A stretch of DNA of 25,726 nt, taken from assembly GCA_051650305.1 (NCBI GenBank), contig JBOFIT010000016.1, positions 1 through 25,726 on the forward strand, given 5' to 3'. Positions 15,724-23,411 of the stretch are shown here, piece after piece; the stretch's first letter is position 1; the number at the start of each line of letters is the position of its first letter. Under the pieces are notes generated by a model that was given only the letters and a program-made list of their open reading frames with translations, ran no database searches and was not told the DNA's origin. The translations under genes were made by a program, and so were the position numbers. The stretch is from JBOFDK01 sp051650305 (GTDB lineage: Bacteria > Bacillota > Clostridia > Lachnospirales > Cellulosilyticaceae).

Positions 15724-15806
15724 GCGATTGTGGCGGAATTGGCATACGCGCTAGACTAAGGATCTAGTGGTCCTAGACCTTGGGGGTTCGAGTCCCCCCA
15801 ATCGCA
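15724..15806 (+). tRNA. tRNA-Leu with anticodon AAG
   Basis: The sequence folds as a class II tRNA. The acceptor stem is GCGATTG with CAATCGC and discriminator A. The D arm contains GG, and the anticodon stem is CTAGA/TCTAG with loop C-T-A-A-G-G-A. The long variable arm (GGTC/GACC) is typical of leucine tRNA, and the T arm is GGGGG-TTCGAGT-CCCCC. The anticodon AAG (15758-15760) reads CUU and, if A34 is converted to inosine, also CUC and CUA. CCA is not encoded. It has its own consensus promoter and terminator. Confidence 0.95.
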
Positions 15807-15812
15807 TAAGTG

Positions 15813-15846
15813 AACCTTCGGAATATAATGTTCCGAGGGTTTTTTG
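15813..15846 (+). terminator. terminator of the tRNA-Leu transcript
   Basis: AACCTTCGGAA pairs with TTCCGAGGGTT (one G-U) and is followed by TTTT, starting seven bases after the tRNA. Confidence 0.85.
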
Positions 15847-16058
15847 TTATATAAAAAACGATTGTCTTTGAGGATTTGAAGTATTTTAGAGTACATACGA
15901 TAGAAAAAGTGTAGAAAAAACATGTAAAATATTGGTTATTTTGATGAAGTCTTAAATAAGAAATAGATAGATACAACCAAAATAGAATAATAATCTAGGC
16001 TAAAACTACTAGGGGTAAAAGGGGAAAAAAGTCGAAAAAAGGTCCGAAACCGATTTAG
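15847..16058. other. AT-rich region without a recognised gene
   Basis: There are 212 bases after the tRNA terminator with no frame that has a ribosome site and plausible composition. A purine-rich stretch (16010-16045, GGGG and AAAAAA runs) is the only notable feature. A minus-strand frame here overlaps the tRNA and is not credible. Confidence 0.55.
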
Positions 16059-16086
16059 TTAACAGTTTGTTTACAATTAGTACAAA
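16059..16086 (+). promoter_or_regulatory. possible promoter of a non-coding RNA
   Basis: TTAACA (16059-16064) and TACAAA (16081-16086) have a 16-base spacer. The match is moderate. It is placed here because it would drive the structured segment that ends at the terminator at 16311-16349. Confidence 0.3.
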
Positions 16087-16092
16087 TAATGT

Positions 16093-16349
16093 TCACAATC
16101 AAATGTTAATATACATAAGAACGGACGAGTAATATAAATGATATTACTCCGGGAGTAATTCTTTGTTACTTTTATTCCCCTAAACCCTTGATTAGATAAA
16201 TGTAAAGATTCCGTATTTGCATCATTTCTAAACTCCCCTAAACATATAATTACACATAAAAGTAACAAGGTTATTTCCATAAATAGCAAACCCTTACAAA
16301 ACTCTATTTTGAACACCATATTTCCCCAATATGGTGTTCCTTTTTTTTT
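16093..16349 (+). ncRNA. candidate structured non-coding RNA (no known family)
   Basis: The segment contains a perfect 9-pair hairpin GAGTAATAT/ATATTACTC (16127-16149). An overlapping alternative 8-pair hairpin ATTACTCC/GGAGTAAT (16143-16159) shares one arm with it. A long-range 13-base perfect inverted repeat joins TTGTTACTTTTAT (16163-16175) to ATAAAAGTAACAA (16256-16268). Two copies of CCCCTAAAC (16177-16185, 16235-16243) lie between those arms. It ends in a strong plus-strand terminator. The mutually exclusive hairpins are typical of a regulatory RNA. It is not tmRNA, RNase P or SRP RNA by their core motifs. Promoter and strand are inferred from the terminator, and the 5' end is a guess. 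Confidence 0.4.
16311..16349 (+). terminator. strong intrinsic terminator not attached to any protein gene
   Basis: GAACACCATATT pairs perfectly over 12 bases with AATATGGTGTTC, loop TCCCC, followed by C and nine T residues. The other strand has no T run after the stem, so it stops plus-strand transcripts. No plus-strand gene lies upstream until the tRNA, which has its own terminator. Confidence 0.9.
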
Positions 16350-16404
16350 GTAAAAAAGTAATCTGATTAGTGTAAAAATATGCAAACAATACAAAGCAGT
16401 TGTC

Positions 16405-16433
16405 TTGACATCATATTCTTAGTAAGGTAGCAT
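16405..16433 (+). promoter_or_regulatory. SigA-type promoter of ytvI and the fumarase genes
   Basis: TTGACA (16405-16410) and TAGCAT (16428-16433) are 17 bases apart, 43 bases before the GTG start codon. Confidence 0.7.
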
Positions 16434-16475
16434 GAAATTAAAGAAAGAATATAAAGATAGAAGGTAGGTGAAGGT

Positions 16476-17564
16476 GTGTCTAAAGATCAATTTATGGATT
16501 GGTATAATCAAATCGGTAAAAAAATACTTTATATTTTATTAGGTTGTTTAGGTGTATATATTTTTTTGAAATATATACTAGAGCTAGTACTTCCTTTTTT
16601 GATCGCATGGGTAGTGGCGAGTCTACTGCATCCTATTGTGACGTGGCTTAATAAAGTAGTTAAGATACCGAGGGGATTTGGAACGTTATTAGCAATGACC
16701 ACTATTTTAAGTGGTGTCATAGCTGTCATAACAATGATCGTTAAGCAGCTTTGGATACAGATACAGTCTTTTGCGGATTCTTTTGGTTATTATAAAGAAA
16801 ACATACAGTATGTATTTGATAAAGTAGAATTACAAATGCAGCAATTAGGAGAGCATATACCGCTACCATCTGCATTTGCATCATTAGATGACCTTATTAA
16901 TGAAGTATTAGGTTTAGTAGGAGGTTTTCTAGATGAGATTGTAAAGGGAACGTATGCAGTGGTATCTCATGTGCCAAATGGACTTTTCTTTGTCATCGTC
17001 ATGTTTATTGCGATATTCTTTATGACAAAAGATTATAAGGATATTAGTCATTTTATAAAGGCGCAGATTCCTTCTAGAACCATACATCACTTGACTCAAA
17101 TAAAGAATGGACTCAAGGAAGCATTAGGGGGCTATGTAAAAACGCAGCTTATCCTTATGTGTTTTACATTTTCTATATGTCTTACAGGGCTAGTGGTACT
17201 TCGAAGACAGTATGCACTTTTAATTGCCCTAGGCATCGCGGTGTTTGATGCATTTCCTATCTTTGGGAGTGGTGCTATATTAATACCTTGGGCTGCTTAT
17301 TATTTAATTACAGGCGAATACATGATAGGTGTAGGCTTATTGGCGATCTATGGCATTATTGTGGTGATGCGACAGATTATGGAGCCGAAAGTACTATCTA
17401 CACAGATAGGAATCTATGCACTTGTAACCCTTATGTCTATGTATATAGGATTAAAGCTCATGGGTGTACTTGGTATGATTATAGGGCCTGTGACCATGGT
17501 AATGATTAAGACATTACAGAGAATAGGTGTACTTCCAGAATTTAAGAAACCATTTAAAGGATAA
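16476..17564 (+). CDS. ytvI: YtvI-type sporulation membrane protein (AI-2E superfamily)
   Basis: This is a 362-residue membrane protein with about eight spans. The family core here reads FDAFPIFGSGAILIPWAAY, which matches the DALPIxGTGxxLIPWA form of YtvI rather than the NxIPYxGP form of the other two permeases in this window. YtvI is known as a sporulation-related integral membrane protein of unknown transport role. The start is GTG 16476, preceded by AGGTGAAGG. Two fumarase subunit genes follow after 16 bases and probably share the transcript, an unusual partner for a sporulation protein. The sporulation role is family knowledge; nothing in the promoter (SigA-like) shows sporulation control. 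Confidence 0.8.
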   Translation: MSKDQFMDWYNQIGKKILYILLGCLGVYIFLKYILELVLPFLIAWVVASLLHPIVTWLNKVVKIPRGFGTLLAMTTILSGVIAVITMIVKQLWIQIQSFADSFGYYKENIQYVFDKVELQMQQLGEHIPLPSAFASLDDLINEVLGLVGGFLDEIVKGTYAVVSHVPNGLFFVIVMFIAIFFMTKDYKDISHFIKAQIPSRTIHHLTQIKNGLKEALGGYVKTQLILMCFTFSICLTGLVVLRRQYALLIALGIAVFDAFPIFGSGAILIPWAAYYLITGEYMIGVGLLAIYGIIVVMRQIMEPKVLSTQIGIYALVTLMSMYIGLKLMGVLGMIIGPVTMVMIKTLQRIGVLPEFKKPFKG

Positions 17565-17580
17565 GAAAAAAGGGGGGAGC

Positions 17581-18426
17581 ATGATGCGTAGCATACATGT
17601 ACAAAAGATTATAGATGCTTTAGAGGGGATGTGTCAGGAGGCTAACTATACTTTATCAGAAGATATGGTAGAAGCGTTGAAGGGGAGCCGACAGAAAGAA
17701 GAAAGTCCATTGGGAAAAGATATACTAGCGGATATTTGTGCCAATATGGAGCTTGCTAAAAAAGAACGTATGCCTATTTGTCAGGATACAGGAACCGCAG
17801 TTATTTTCATAAAAATCGGTCAAAATGTACAAATTATAGGTGGAGGATTAACTGAAGCTATCAATGAAGGTGTGCGACGAGGCTACGAAAAGGGATACTT
17901 AAGAAAGTCTATCGTAGAGAATCCTCTATACCGTAAAAATACAGGTGATAATACACCTGCTATCATTCATTATGACATTGTGGAAGGTGATACTTTTGAG
18001 ATGCTTCTGGCACCAAAGGGTGGTGGAAGTGAGAATATGAGTAAGGTATATATGCTCACACCTTCTAGAGGTATTCAAGGTATTAAAGATGTAGTAAAAG
18101 AAGCAGTAGAATTAGCAGGTCCTAATGCATGCTTACCCGTAGTGGTAGGGGTAGGTATCGGTGGTAATTTTGAAAAGTGTACGTTACTTGCTAAGCAAGC
18201 TTTAATGAGAGAGATAGGCACTTTTCATGCGGATGATAGGATGCGTGCATTAGAAGAAGAATTATTAGAAGAAGTGAATGCATTAGGTATTGGACCACAA
18301 GGTTTGGGTGGTACAACGACAGCACTAGCAGTTCATATAGAGACCTATCCTTGCCATATTGCATCTATGCCAGTAGCGATTAATATTGGATGTCACGTTA
18401 ATAGACATATAAAGGTATCTTTGTAG
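17581..18426 (+). CDS. class I fumarate hydratase (or tartrate dehydratase) alpha subunit
   Basis: This is the 281-residue catalytic [4Fe-4S] subunit of a two-subunit class I hydro-lyase, which interconverts fumarate and malate or dehydrates L-tartrate. The family signature MPICQDTGTAVIF (C67), the GGGSENMSK loop, C184 in NACLPVVVG and C271 in NIGCHVNRH are present; these three cysteines are the likely cluster ligands. A GGGGGAG ribosome site precedes ATG 17581, and ATG 17584 is a possible alternative. The beta subunit gene follows after 11 bases. Fumarase and tartrate dehydratase cannot be told apart by eye, but fumarase is commoner in anaerobes. Such clusters are oxygen-sensitive. Confidence 0.92.
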   Translation: MMRSIHVQKIIDALEGMCQEANYTLSEDMVEALKGSRQKEESPLGKDILADICANMELAKKERMPICQDTGTAVIFIKIGQNVQIIGGGLTEAINEGVRRGYEKGYLRKSIVENPLYRKNTGDNTPAIIHYDIVEGDTFEMLLAPKGGGSENMSKVYMLTPSRGIQGIKDVVKEAVELAGPNACLPVVVGVGIGGNFEKCTLLAKQALMREIGTFHADDRMRALEEELLEEVNALGIGPQGLGGTTTALAVHIETYPCHIASMPVAINIGCHVNRHIKVSL

Positions 18427-18437
18427 GGGGAAACGAT

Positions 18438-18986
18438 ATGAAAATAACAGTACCAATGACTAATGAAGTAGCAAGAGGGTTAAAAGCAGGGGAAAAAGTA
18501 CTTATAACAGGGACAATCTATACTGCACGTGATGCAGCACATAAGCGAATGATGGAAGATGCAGCACAGGGAAAAGCATTACCAATCCCGTTAGAAGAAG
18601 TGGCTATTTATTATGCAGGGCCAGCACCTACAAAACCAGGACATATAATAGGAAGTTGTGGGCCTACTACAAGTGGAAGAATGGATGCGTATGCACCTTG
18701 GTTTATGTCTAAAGGACAGACTGTTATGATTGGCAAAGGGTTGAGAAATACTCAGGTAGTAGAAGCTATGAAAACCTATGGGGCAGTATACTTAACTGCA
18801 ATAGGTGGACTTGGCGCAATGCTTGCAAAATCTGTAACCCATATGGAACCAGTAGCGTATATGGACCTAGGTGCAGAAGCCATTTATAAGTTAGAAGTAG
18901 AGGATTTTCCAGCTATTGTAACCATTGATGCAGAGGGAAATAATCTCTATGAAACAGAGAAAGAAAAATGGTGCAAAAAAGTTTGA
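18438..18986 (+). CDS. class I fumarate hydratase (or tartrate dehydratase) beta subunit
   Basis: This is the 182-residue swivel subunit that completes the hydro-lyase active site with the alpha subunit encoded 11 bases upstream. It shows the family blocks LITGTIYTARDAAHKRM, IYYAGPAP, GHIIGSCGPTTSGRMD, MIGKGLRN and YLTAIGGLGAML, followed by the conserved acidic/hydrophobic MDLGAEAIY segment. The length is normal for the split form; enteric FumA/FumB fuse both parts. AGGGGGAAACGAT precedes the ATG. No obvious terminator stem follows, but the next gene has a promoter candidate of its own. Confidence 0.93.
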   Translation: MKITVPMTNEVARGLKAGEKVLITGTIYTARDAAHKRMMEDAAQGKALPIPLEEVAIYYAGPAPTKPGHIIGSCGPTTSGRMDAYAPWFMSKGQTVMIGKGLRNTQVVEAMKTYGAVYLTAIGGLGAMLAKSVTHMEPVAYMDLGAEAIYKLEVEDFPAIVTIDAEGNNLYETEKEKWCKKV

Positions 18987-19030
18987 AAAAAAGTAAATTA
19001 TTTCCTGTATTAAAAAATAAGTGTATAGGC

Positions 19031-19059
19031 ATGAAATATCTATAGAAGTGTGTTAAAAT
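19031..19059 (+). promoter_or_regulatory. candidate promoter of psuK
   Basis: ATGAAA (19031-19036), 17 bases and TAAAAT (19054-19059) lie 29 bases before the gene. The match is moderate. Confidence 0.45.
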
Positions 19060-19088
19060 AGCATAATCAAACTAGTAGGAAGAGGAAA

Positions 19089-20051
19089 ATGACAATGATA
19101 GAAAGCACCCAACCATATGTACTTGTTTTCGGAATATCCATATGTGATATTTTTGGATTTACCCACAATAGTTATAGAGCATACGACTCCAACCCTGGAC
19201 GTGTAAAGATGTCTTACGGAGGAGTGTGTCGTAATATTGCGGAAAACATGGCACGTATAGGCACACATACCAAGTTTATATCTGTGCTTGGTGATGACGA
19301 AAAAGGTAAAGGAATCATAGAGCATGCTACAAATCATGGATTTGATATGACGCACTCAATGATCGTGCCAGGAGGTTCAACACCTACTTATATTGCTATC
19401 TTAGACGAAAGTGGCGAGATGGTATCAGCAGTTGTAGATATAGATATCGTACATCAATTAACACCAGCATTTGTAGATTCAAAAGCAGAGGTTATTGAGG
19501 GTGCAGAATACATGATATTTGATGCAGATAATGCAGAGATTGTAGAACATATTGTTACTAAATATAAAGGGAAGACGCGTTTTGTTTTAGATCCTGTATC
19601 AGCAGCTAAGGCGAGTACAGTGAAGCATTTATTACCTTCTTTCCATACAATAAAACCTAATCGTTATGAAGCACAAGTTCTATGTGGTTTTGAATTAGAT
19701 ACAGAAGAATCTATAAGAGAAGCAGGTGCTTACTTCAGAGGATTAGGGATAGAGAACGTGTACATTAGTTTGGATGCTGATGGTATTTACTACAACTGTG
19801 AAGAGGGAGAAGGCATCATCAAGGCAAATGGAGCAAACGTTGTCAACGTGACAGGTGCTGGGGACTCTTTCGTAGCAGGTATTAGCCATGGTTATATGCA
19901 GGCATTATCAGTAGTAGATACAGTGAAATTCGCAATGGCGATGTCTGTCATTACTATTGAGCATGAAGAAACAATTCATCCAGAGATGGACTATGAATAT
20001 GTTGTAAAGCATATCGAATCTATCCAGTGGGAACAAAAAGCATATCGTTAA
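19089..20051 (+). CDS. psuK: PfkB-family sugar kinase, probably pseudouridine kinase
   Basis: This is a 320-residue ribokinase-fold enzyme. The PfkB anion-hole signature TGAGDS is at residues 255-260 with catalytic D259. The N-terminal block DSNPGRVKMSYGGVCRNIAEN (about 33-53), MIVPGGSTPTY and ILDESGEM, then LDPVSAAKA and IKPNRYEA, closely follow pseudouridine kinase (E. coli PsuK/YeiC), which phosphorylates pseudouridine to its 5'-phosphate for cleavage by PsuG. No psuG is adjacent, so the pathway partner must lie elsewhere. AGGAAGAGG precedes ATG 19089; ATG 19095 is possible. It is a single-gene unit ending in a terminator. Confidence 0.82.
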   Translation: MTMIESTQPYVLVFGISICDIFGFTHNSYRAYDSNPGRVKMSYGGVCRNIAENMARIGTHTKFISVLGDDEKGKGIIEHATNHGFDMTHSMIVPGGSTPTYIAILDESGEMVSAVVDIDIVHQLTPAFVDSKAEVIEGAEYMIFDADNAEIVEHIVTKYKGKTRFVLDPVSAAKASTVKHLLPSFHTIKPNRYEAQVLCGFELDTEESIREAGAYFRGLGIENVYISLDADGIYYNCEEGEGIIKANGANVVNVTGAGDSFVAGISHGYMQALSVVDTVKFAMAMSVITIEHEETIHPEMDYEYVVKHIESIQWEQKAYR

Positions 20052-20078
20052 GAAGCAGCTGAGGCTGCTTCTTTTTTT
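20050..20078 (+). terminator. intrinsic terminator after psuK
   Basis: AAGAAGCAGC pairs perfectly with GCTGCTTCTT around TGAG and is followed by a T run; it begins at the stop codon. Confidence 0.9.
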
Positions 20079-20175
20079 GAGTAAAATACTAAAAATAGGA
20101 AAGAATACTTTAATAAAAAATTCATTAAAGTGTGGTAGCCTAGAGAAGCTTAAATAATTATAGAGAGGATTAATT

Positions 20176-21345
20176 ATGTTTGAGAAAATAAAAAACTATA
20201 GAAAGTTTATAGGGTATAGTTTCTTAGTTGTATTCGTAGGAAGTTTACTCATGCTTTCATACAAAGTGATTGATAATGGGCCTTATTTGCTAGGGCAAGT
20301 AGCGAGAATGATTGTAGAGTTTTTAGATATTATTTCACCTATTATTTATGCGTTTATTTTTGCGTATCTTTTATACGTGCCAATGATGTTTATTGAAACG
20401 AATATTTTAAAGTTATTTAAGAATAAAAAACTCACTAAAAAAGCGAAGGGAAGCATACGACTTGTAAGTAGTATCAGTATCTTCATTATAGTTATCTTAC
20501 TTATTGTTACGATTATTAATTATATCGTGCCACCATTTATTAATAATGTAAAAATACTTTTACATTCGATTCCTGATTTTGAACAACAGATTACGTTGTG
20601 GTTGAAAGAAGTGACGGAGTACTTAGATACGCTTAATATTGACTATACAAGTAATGGGCAGTTAATGATTGAACTTAAGAGCATCTTATTATCAGTAGGA
20701 CAAAGTATTTTAAATGGTCTTACAAGTTGGGTAGGACATCTAGGTGGGTTTGTAGTCGATACAGTGGTAACAGTTATTTTGACTTTTTACTTCTTATTGG
20801 ATAAAGAAAAACTTTTTGGAGCTATCGATAAATTAGGAACGATTATTTGTACACCTAAAGTAAAGGTAGCCATCAAAGGATTCTTTAAAGACTTAGATGA
20901 TATCGTAGGAAAATTCTTAGTAGGAACTATTTTTGCTTCATTTATCGTAGGAGTTATTTCTACTATATTGATGCTTCTTATTAAACATCCTTTTGCAATT
21001 CTGATAGGTGTTGCAGCAGGTCTTACAAATGTTATTCCTTATGTGGGACCAATCATTGGTTCGGGACTAGCTTTTGTATTAGGAATCTTTACAAGCCTAG
21101 AACTAGGTATCACTGGGGCTGTACTTCTATTACTTTATCAGCAAGTGGATGGTAATGTTATTCAACCTAAGATTGTGGGGGATAAAGTAGGGCTTGAACC
21201 AGTATGGATTTTGATGGCAGTACTGATTGGCGGAAGTTACTTTGGTGGCTTAGGAATGATTATAGCGGTGCCGACAGCTGCGCTTATTGCCGTCTATATG
21301 GATAGACTGTATAAGAAAGTAAGAGCTAAAAAGAAAGTAGAATAA
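20176..21345 (+). CDS. AI-2E family (PF01594) membrane permease, second canonical copy
   Basis: This is a 389-residue integral membrane protein with about eight spans and the canonical core TNVIPYVGPIIGSG, then QQVDGNVIQPKIVGDKVGL and GGLGMIIAVP. It closely parallels the minus-strand protein at 14110-15372 (same core, same order of motifs), so the two are likely paralogues. A GAGAGGATT ribosome site precedes the ATG. The MMPL exporter gene follows after 18 bases, so the pair is probably cotranscribed and may act together at the membrane. The substrate is unknown: AI-2 export is only one role proposed for this family. Confidence 0.88.
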   Translation: MFEKIKNYRKFIGYSFLVVFVGSLLMLSYKVIDNGPYLLGQVARMIVEFLDIISPIIYAFIFAYLLYVPMMFIETNILKLFKNKKLTKKAKGSIRLVSSISIFIIVILLIVTIINYIVPPFINNVKILLHSIPDFEQQITLWLKEVTEYLDTLNIDYTSNGQLMIELKSILLSVGQSILNGLTSWVGHLGGFVVDTVVTVILTFYFLLDKEKLFGAIDKLGTIICTPKVKVAIKGFFKDLDDIVGKFLVGTIFASFIVGVISTILMLLIKHPFAILIGVAAGLTNVIPYVGPIIGSGLAFVLGIFTSLELGITGAVLLLLYQQVDGNVIQPKIVGDKVGLEPVWILMAVLIGGSYFGGLGMIIAVPTAALIAVYMDRLYKKVRAKKKVE

Positions 21346-21363
21346 GTGCAAGAAGGAGAGTCT

Positions 21364-23382
21364 ATGAAAAAAATAGCATCATTTATTGTTAATCATTGCA
21401 AATTGTTTGTGATAGTGTATGTTTTATTAGCTATCTTAAGTTTGATGAGTATTAAAAATGTGGAGATTGAGTATGATTTAAGTGCGTATCTCCCAGCAGA
21501 TATGGCATCTTATAAAGGAAAACAACTCTTAGAATCAGAGTTTCAGATGGGTGGTATGGCATCTGTCATCGTTCAATCCGAAGATGAGGCAGAAATGAGC
21601 AAGGTTGCCGCAGAGATTGCTAAAGTGGATGGTATAGCAGAGCTTATCTACATTCCAGGTACAACTAAAGAAGGCTATACTTTAATGGATATCGTATTCT
21701 CTCAAGGAGGAAGTACGAAGGCTACGAGCTTGGCCATAGATGAAATAGAGACAATTCTCGAAGGGTATACAGTTTATATAGGTGGAGAAAGTGCAATCGC
21801 TAAAGATATGCAGGATACCACATCAAGAGAGATTATATTGTATTCTTTAGTAGCATTCTTAATTATTACGATTATATTAGTACTTGGTTCAAGTACTTAC
21901 TTAGAACCTGTGTATTTCTTTATTGCTATAGGTGTAGCGATTCTTATTAATATGGGAAGCAATATTATATTTGGTAAGATTTCGTCCAATACAAATTCTG
22001 TGGCAAGTATTTTACAGCTTGCTGTATCTATGGATTACTCCATATTCTTATTGCATCGTTATTACGAGGAGAAGAAAAGCCTGGCCTCAAAGGAAGCGAT
22101 GGCAGTGGCTATTGGAAAGACCTTTGGGTCTGTATCTGCATCTGCATTAACGACAATAGGTGGATTTCTAGCACTTGTAGCCATGAAGTATGGGATAGGA
22201 AAAGACATGGGACTTGTGTTAGCAAAGGGTGTATTCTTTAGTTTAATCTGTGTGCTTACTTTGCTTCCAGCCCTCATTTTATTGTTGGATGGGAAGATTA
22301 AAGTTAAGGAGCATAAGATTCGTATACCATCCTTTGAAAAGTTAGCAAAGTTTTTTGTGAAATCACGTTATATAGCTTTCGGTATTGCAGTTATTATTGC
22401 GATTCCAGCATTTATGGCTCATACAAAAGTGCATTATTATTATTCTAATGAGAAAACACTTACAGATGAGGCGAAATCCATCGTGGCGACACAAAAAATT
22501 AAAGATACATTCGGTCTTAATAATCAATTGATTGTCATGGTGCCTCTAGAGGTTAAAGATAAGCTTAAAGCAACAATGGAAGAGGTAAATAAGATTGATG
22601 GTGTAAAGGAAGCGTTTGGACTGTATTCGTTAGTCGGTGAGAAGTTACCTATAGAATTCATACCTAAAGAGTTAGTAGATAAATTCCAGACGGAAGACTA
22701 TACGTATTTTGCAGTAGCATTGGATAGACCAATGGAAGGATTAGAGACTTCTACTACTTTAAGGGCTATTCAAGATGTACTTGATGCCAATTTAGGTAAT
22801 CAGTATGAGATAACTGGTGAAGCATTGGTGTATGATGATTTAAAGACAGTTACAGCAGCAGACTTTAACGTTGTAACGCTATTATCTATCCTTATTGTAG
22901 GCATCATCTTAGCGCTGACCTTTAAGTCTATAAGTCTACCACTTATTTTACTTTTTATCATTCAGTTAGGGATATGGATTAACTTAAGTATTCCTTATAT
23001 GCTAGGGCATGAACTGAACTTTATTAGTTTTATCATCTTAGGTGCTATTCAGTTAGGTGCAACAGTGGATTATGCCATCCTCTTTACTGAACGTTATAAA
23101 GAAAATCTAGGTGAGATGGATAAGTATACTGCGATGACAAAAACCATAGGGGATACTTCACGTTCGGTATTAACCTCAGCGCTTATATTAATAGCAGGAA
23201 CAATGAGTGTGTACTTCATCACAACCATTCGTTCGGCAGCAGAATTAACAATGCTGATTGCTAGAGGGTCTGTAATAAGTTTAGTACTCGTATATATTCT
23301 TTTACCAGCAGTACTCCTTATTTTCGATAAAGTCATAAGAAAAACAACAATAGGGTGGCCAAAGTCACATACAAAAAGCTGA
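21364..23382 (+). CDS. MMPL/RND-superfamily membrane exporter
   Basis: This is a 672-residue RND-type protein with two repeated halves. Each half has one span, an extracytoplasmic domain and a five-span bundle. The first half has VASILQLAVSMDYSIFLLHRYYEE and the second LGAIQLGATVDYAILFTERYKE, the aligned D/Y-containing transmembrane 4 segments used for proton coupling in MMPL proteins. Each is followed by a SxSALTTIGGFLAL or SVLTSALILIAGT helix. This points to proton-driven export of lipid or hydrophobic substrates. AAGGAG with five-base spacing selects ATG 21364 over a GTG at 21346 that touches the previous stop. It is cotranscribed with the upstream permease and ends at a bidirectional terminator. 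Confidence 0.9.
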   Translation: MKKIASFIVNHCKLFVIVYVLLAILSLMSIKNVEIEYDLSAYLPADMASYKGKQLLESEFQMGGMASVIVQSEDEAEMSKVAAEIAKVDGIAELIYIPGTTKEGYTLMDIVFSQGGSTKATSLAIDEIETILEGYTVYIGGESAIAKDMQDTTSREIILYSLVAFLIITIILVLGSSTYLEPVYFFIAIGVAILINMGSNIIFGKISSNTNSVASILQLAVSMDYSIFLLHRYYEEKKSLASKEAMAVAIGKTFGSVSASALTTIGGFLALVAMKYGIGKDMGLVLAKGVFFSLICVLTLLPALILLLDGKIKVKEHKIRIPSFEKLAKFFVKSRYIAFGIAVIIAIPAFMAHTKVHYYYSNEKTLTDEAKSIVATQKIKDTFGLNNQLIVMVPLEVKDKLKATMEEVNKIDGVKEAFGLYSLVGEKLPIEFIPKELVDKFQTEDYTYFAVALDRPMEGLETSTTLRAIQDVLDANLGNQYEITGEALVYDDLKTVTAADFNVVTLLSILIVGIILALTFKSISLPLILLFIIQLGIWINLSIPYMLGHELNFISFIILGAIQLGATVDYAILFTERYKENLGEMDKYTAMTKTIGDTSRSVLTSALILIAGTMSVYFITTIRSAAELTMLIARGSVISLVLVYILLPAVLLIFDKVIRKTTIGWPKSHTKS

Positions 23383-23406
23383 TAGAGATTTTCTATCAGC
23401 TTTTTT
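23374..23406. terminator. bidirectional terminator between the exporter gene and rsgI
   Basis: AAGCTGATAGA pairs with TCTATCAGCTT around a short loop, with T runs on the plus side and A on the other; it includes the plus-strand stop codon. Confidence 0.85.
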
Positions 23407-23411
23407 GTGCA

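Noticed and set aside
15773..15976. Minus-strand frame overlapping the tRNA-Leu
   Set aside because: It is antisense to the tRNA 3' half and its terminator, with composition typical of AT-rich noise.
16177..16243. CCCCTAAAC copies as SigI-type -35 boxes
   Set aside because: No CGAA/CGTA -10 element lies at a suitable distance downstream of either copy.
16077..16394. Minus-strand frame of 105 residues, or a shorter one starting with a hydrophobic stretch (MEITLLLL)
   Set aside because: It runs through the perfect terminator stem and the palindromes, has a weak ribosome site and no familiar motif. The structured RNA reading explains the region better.
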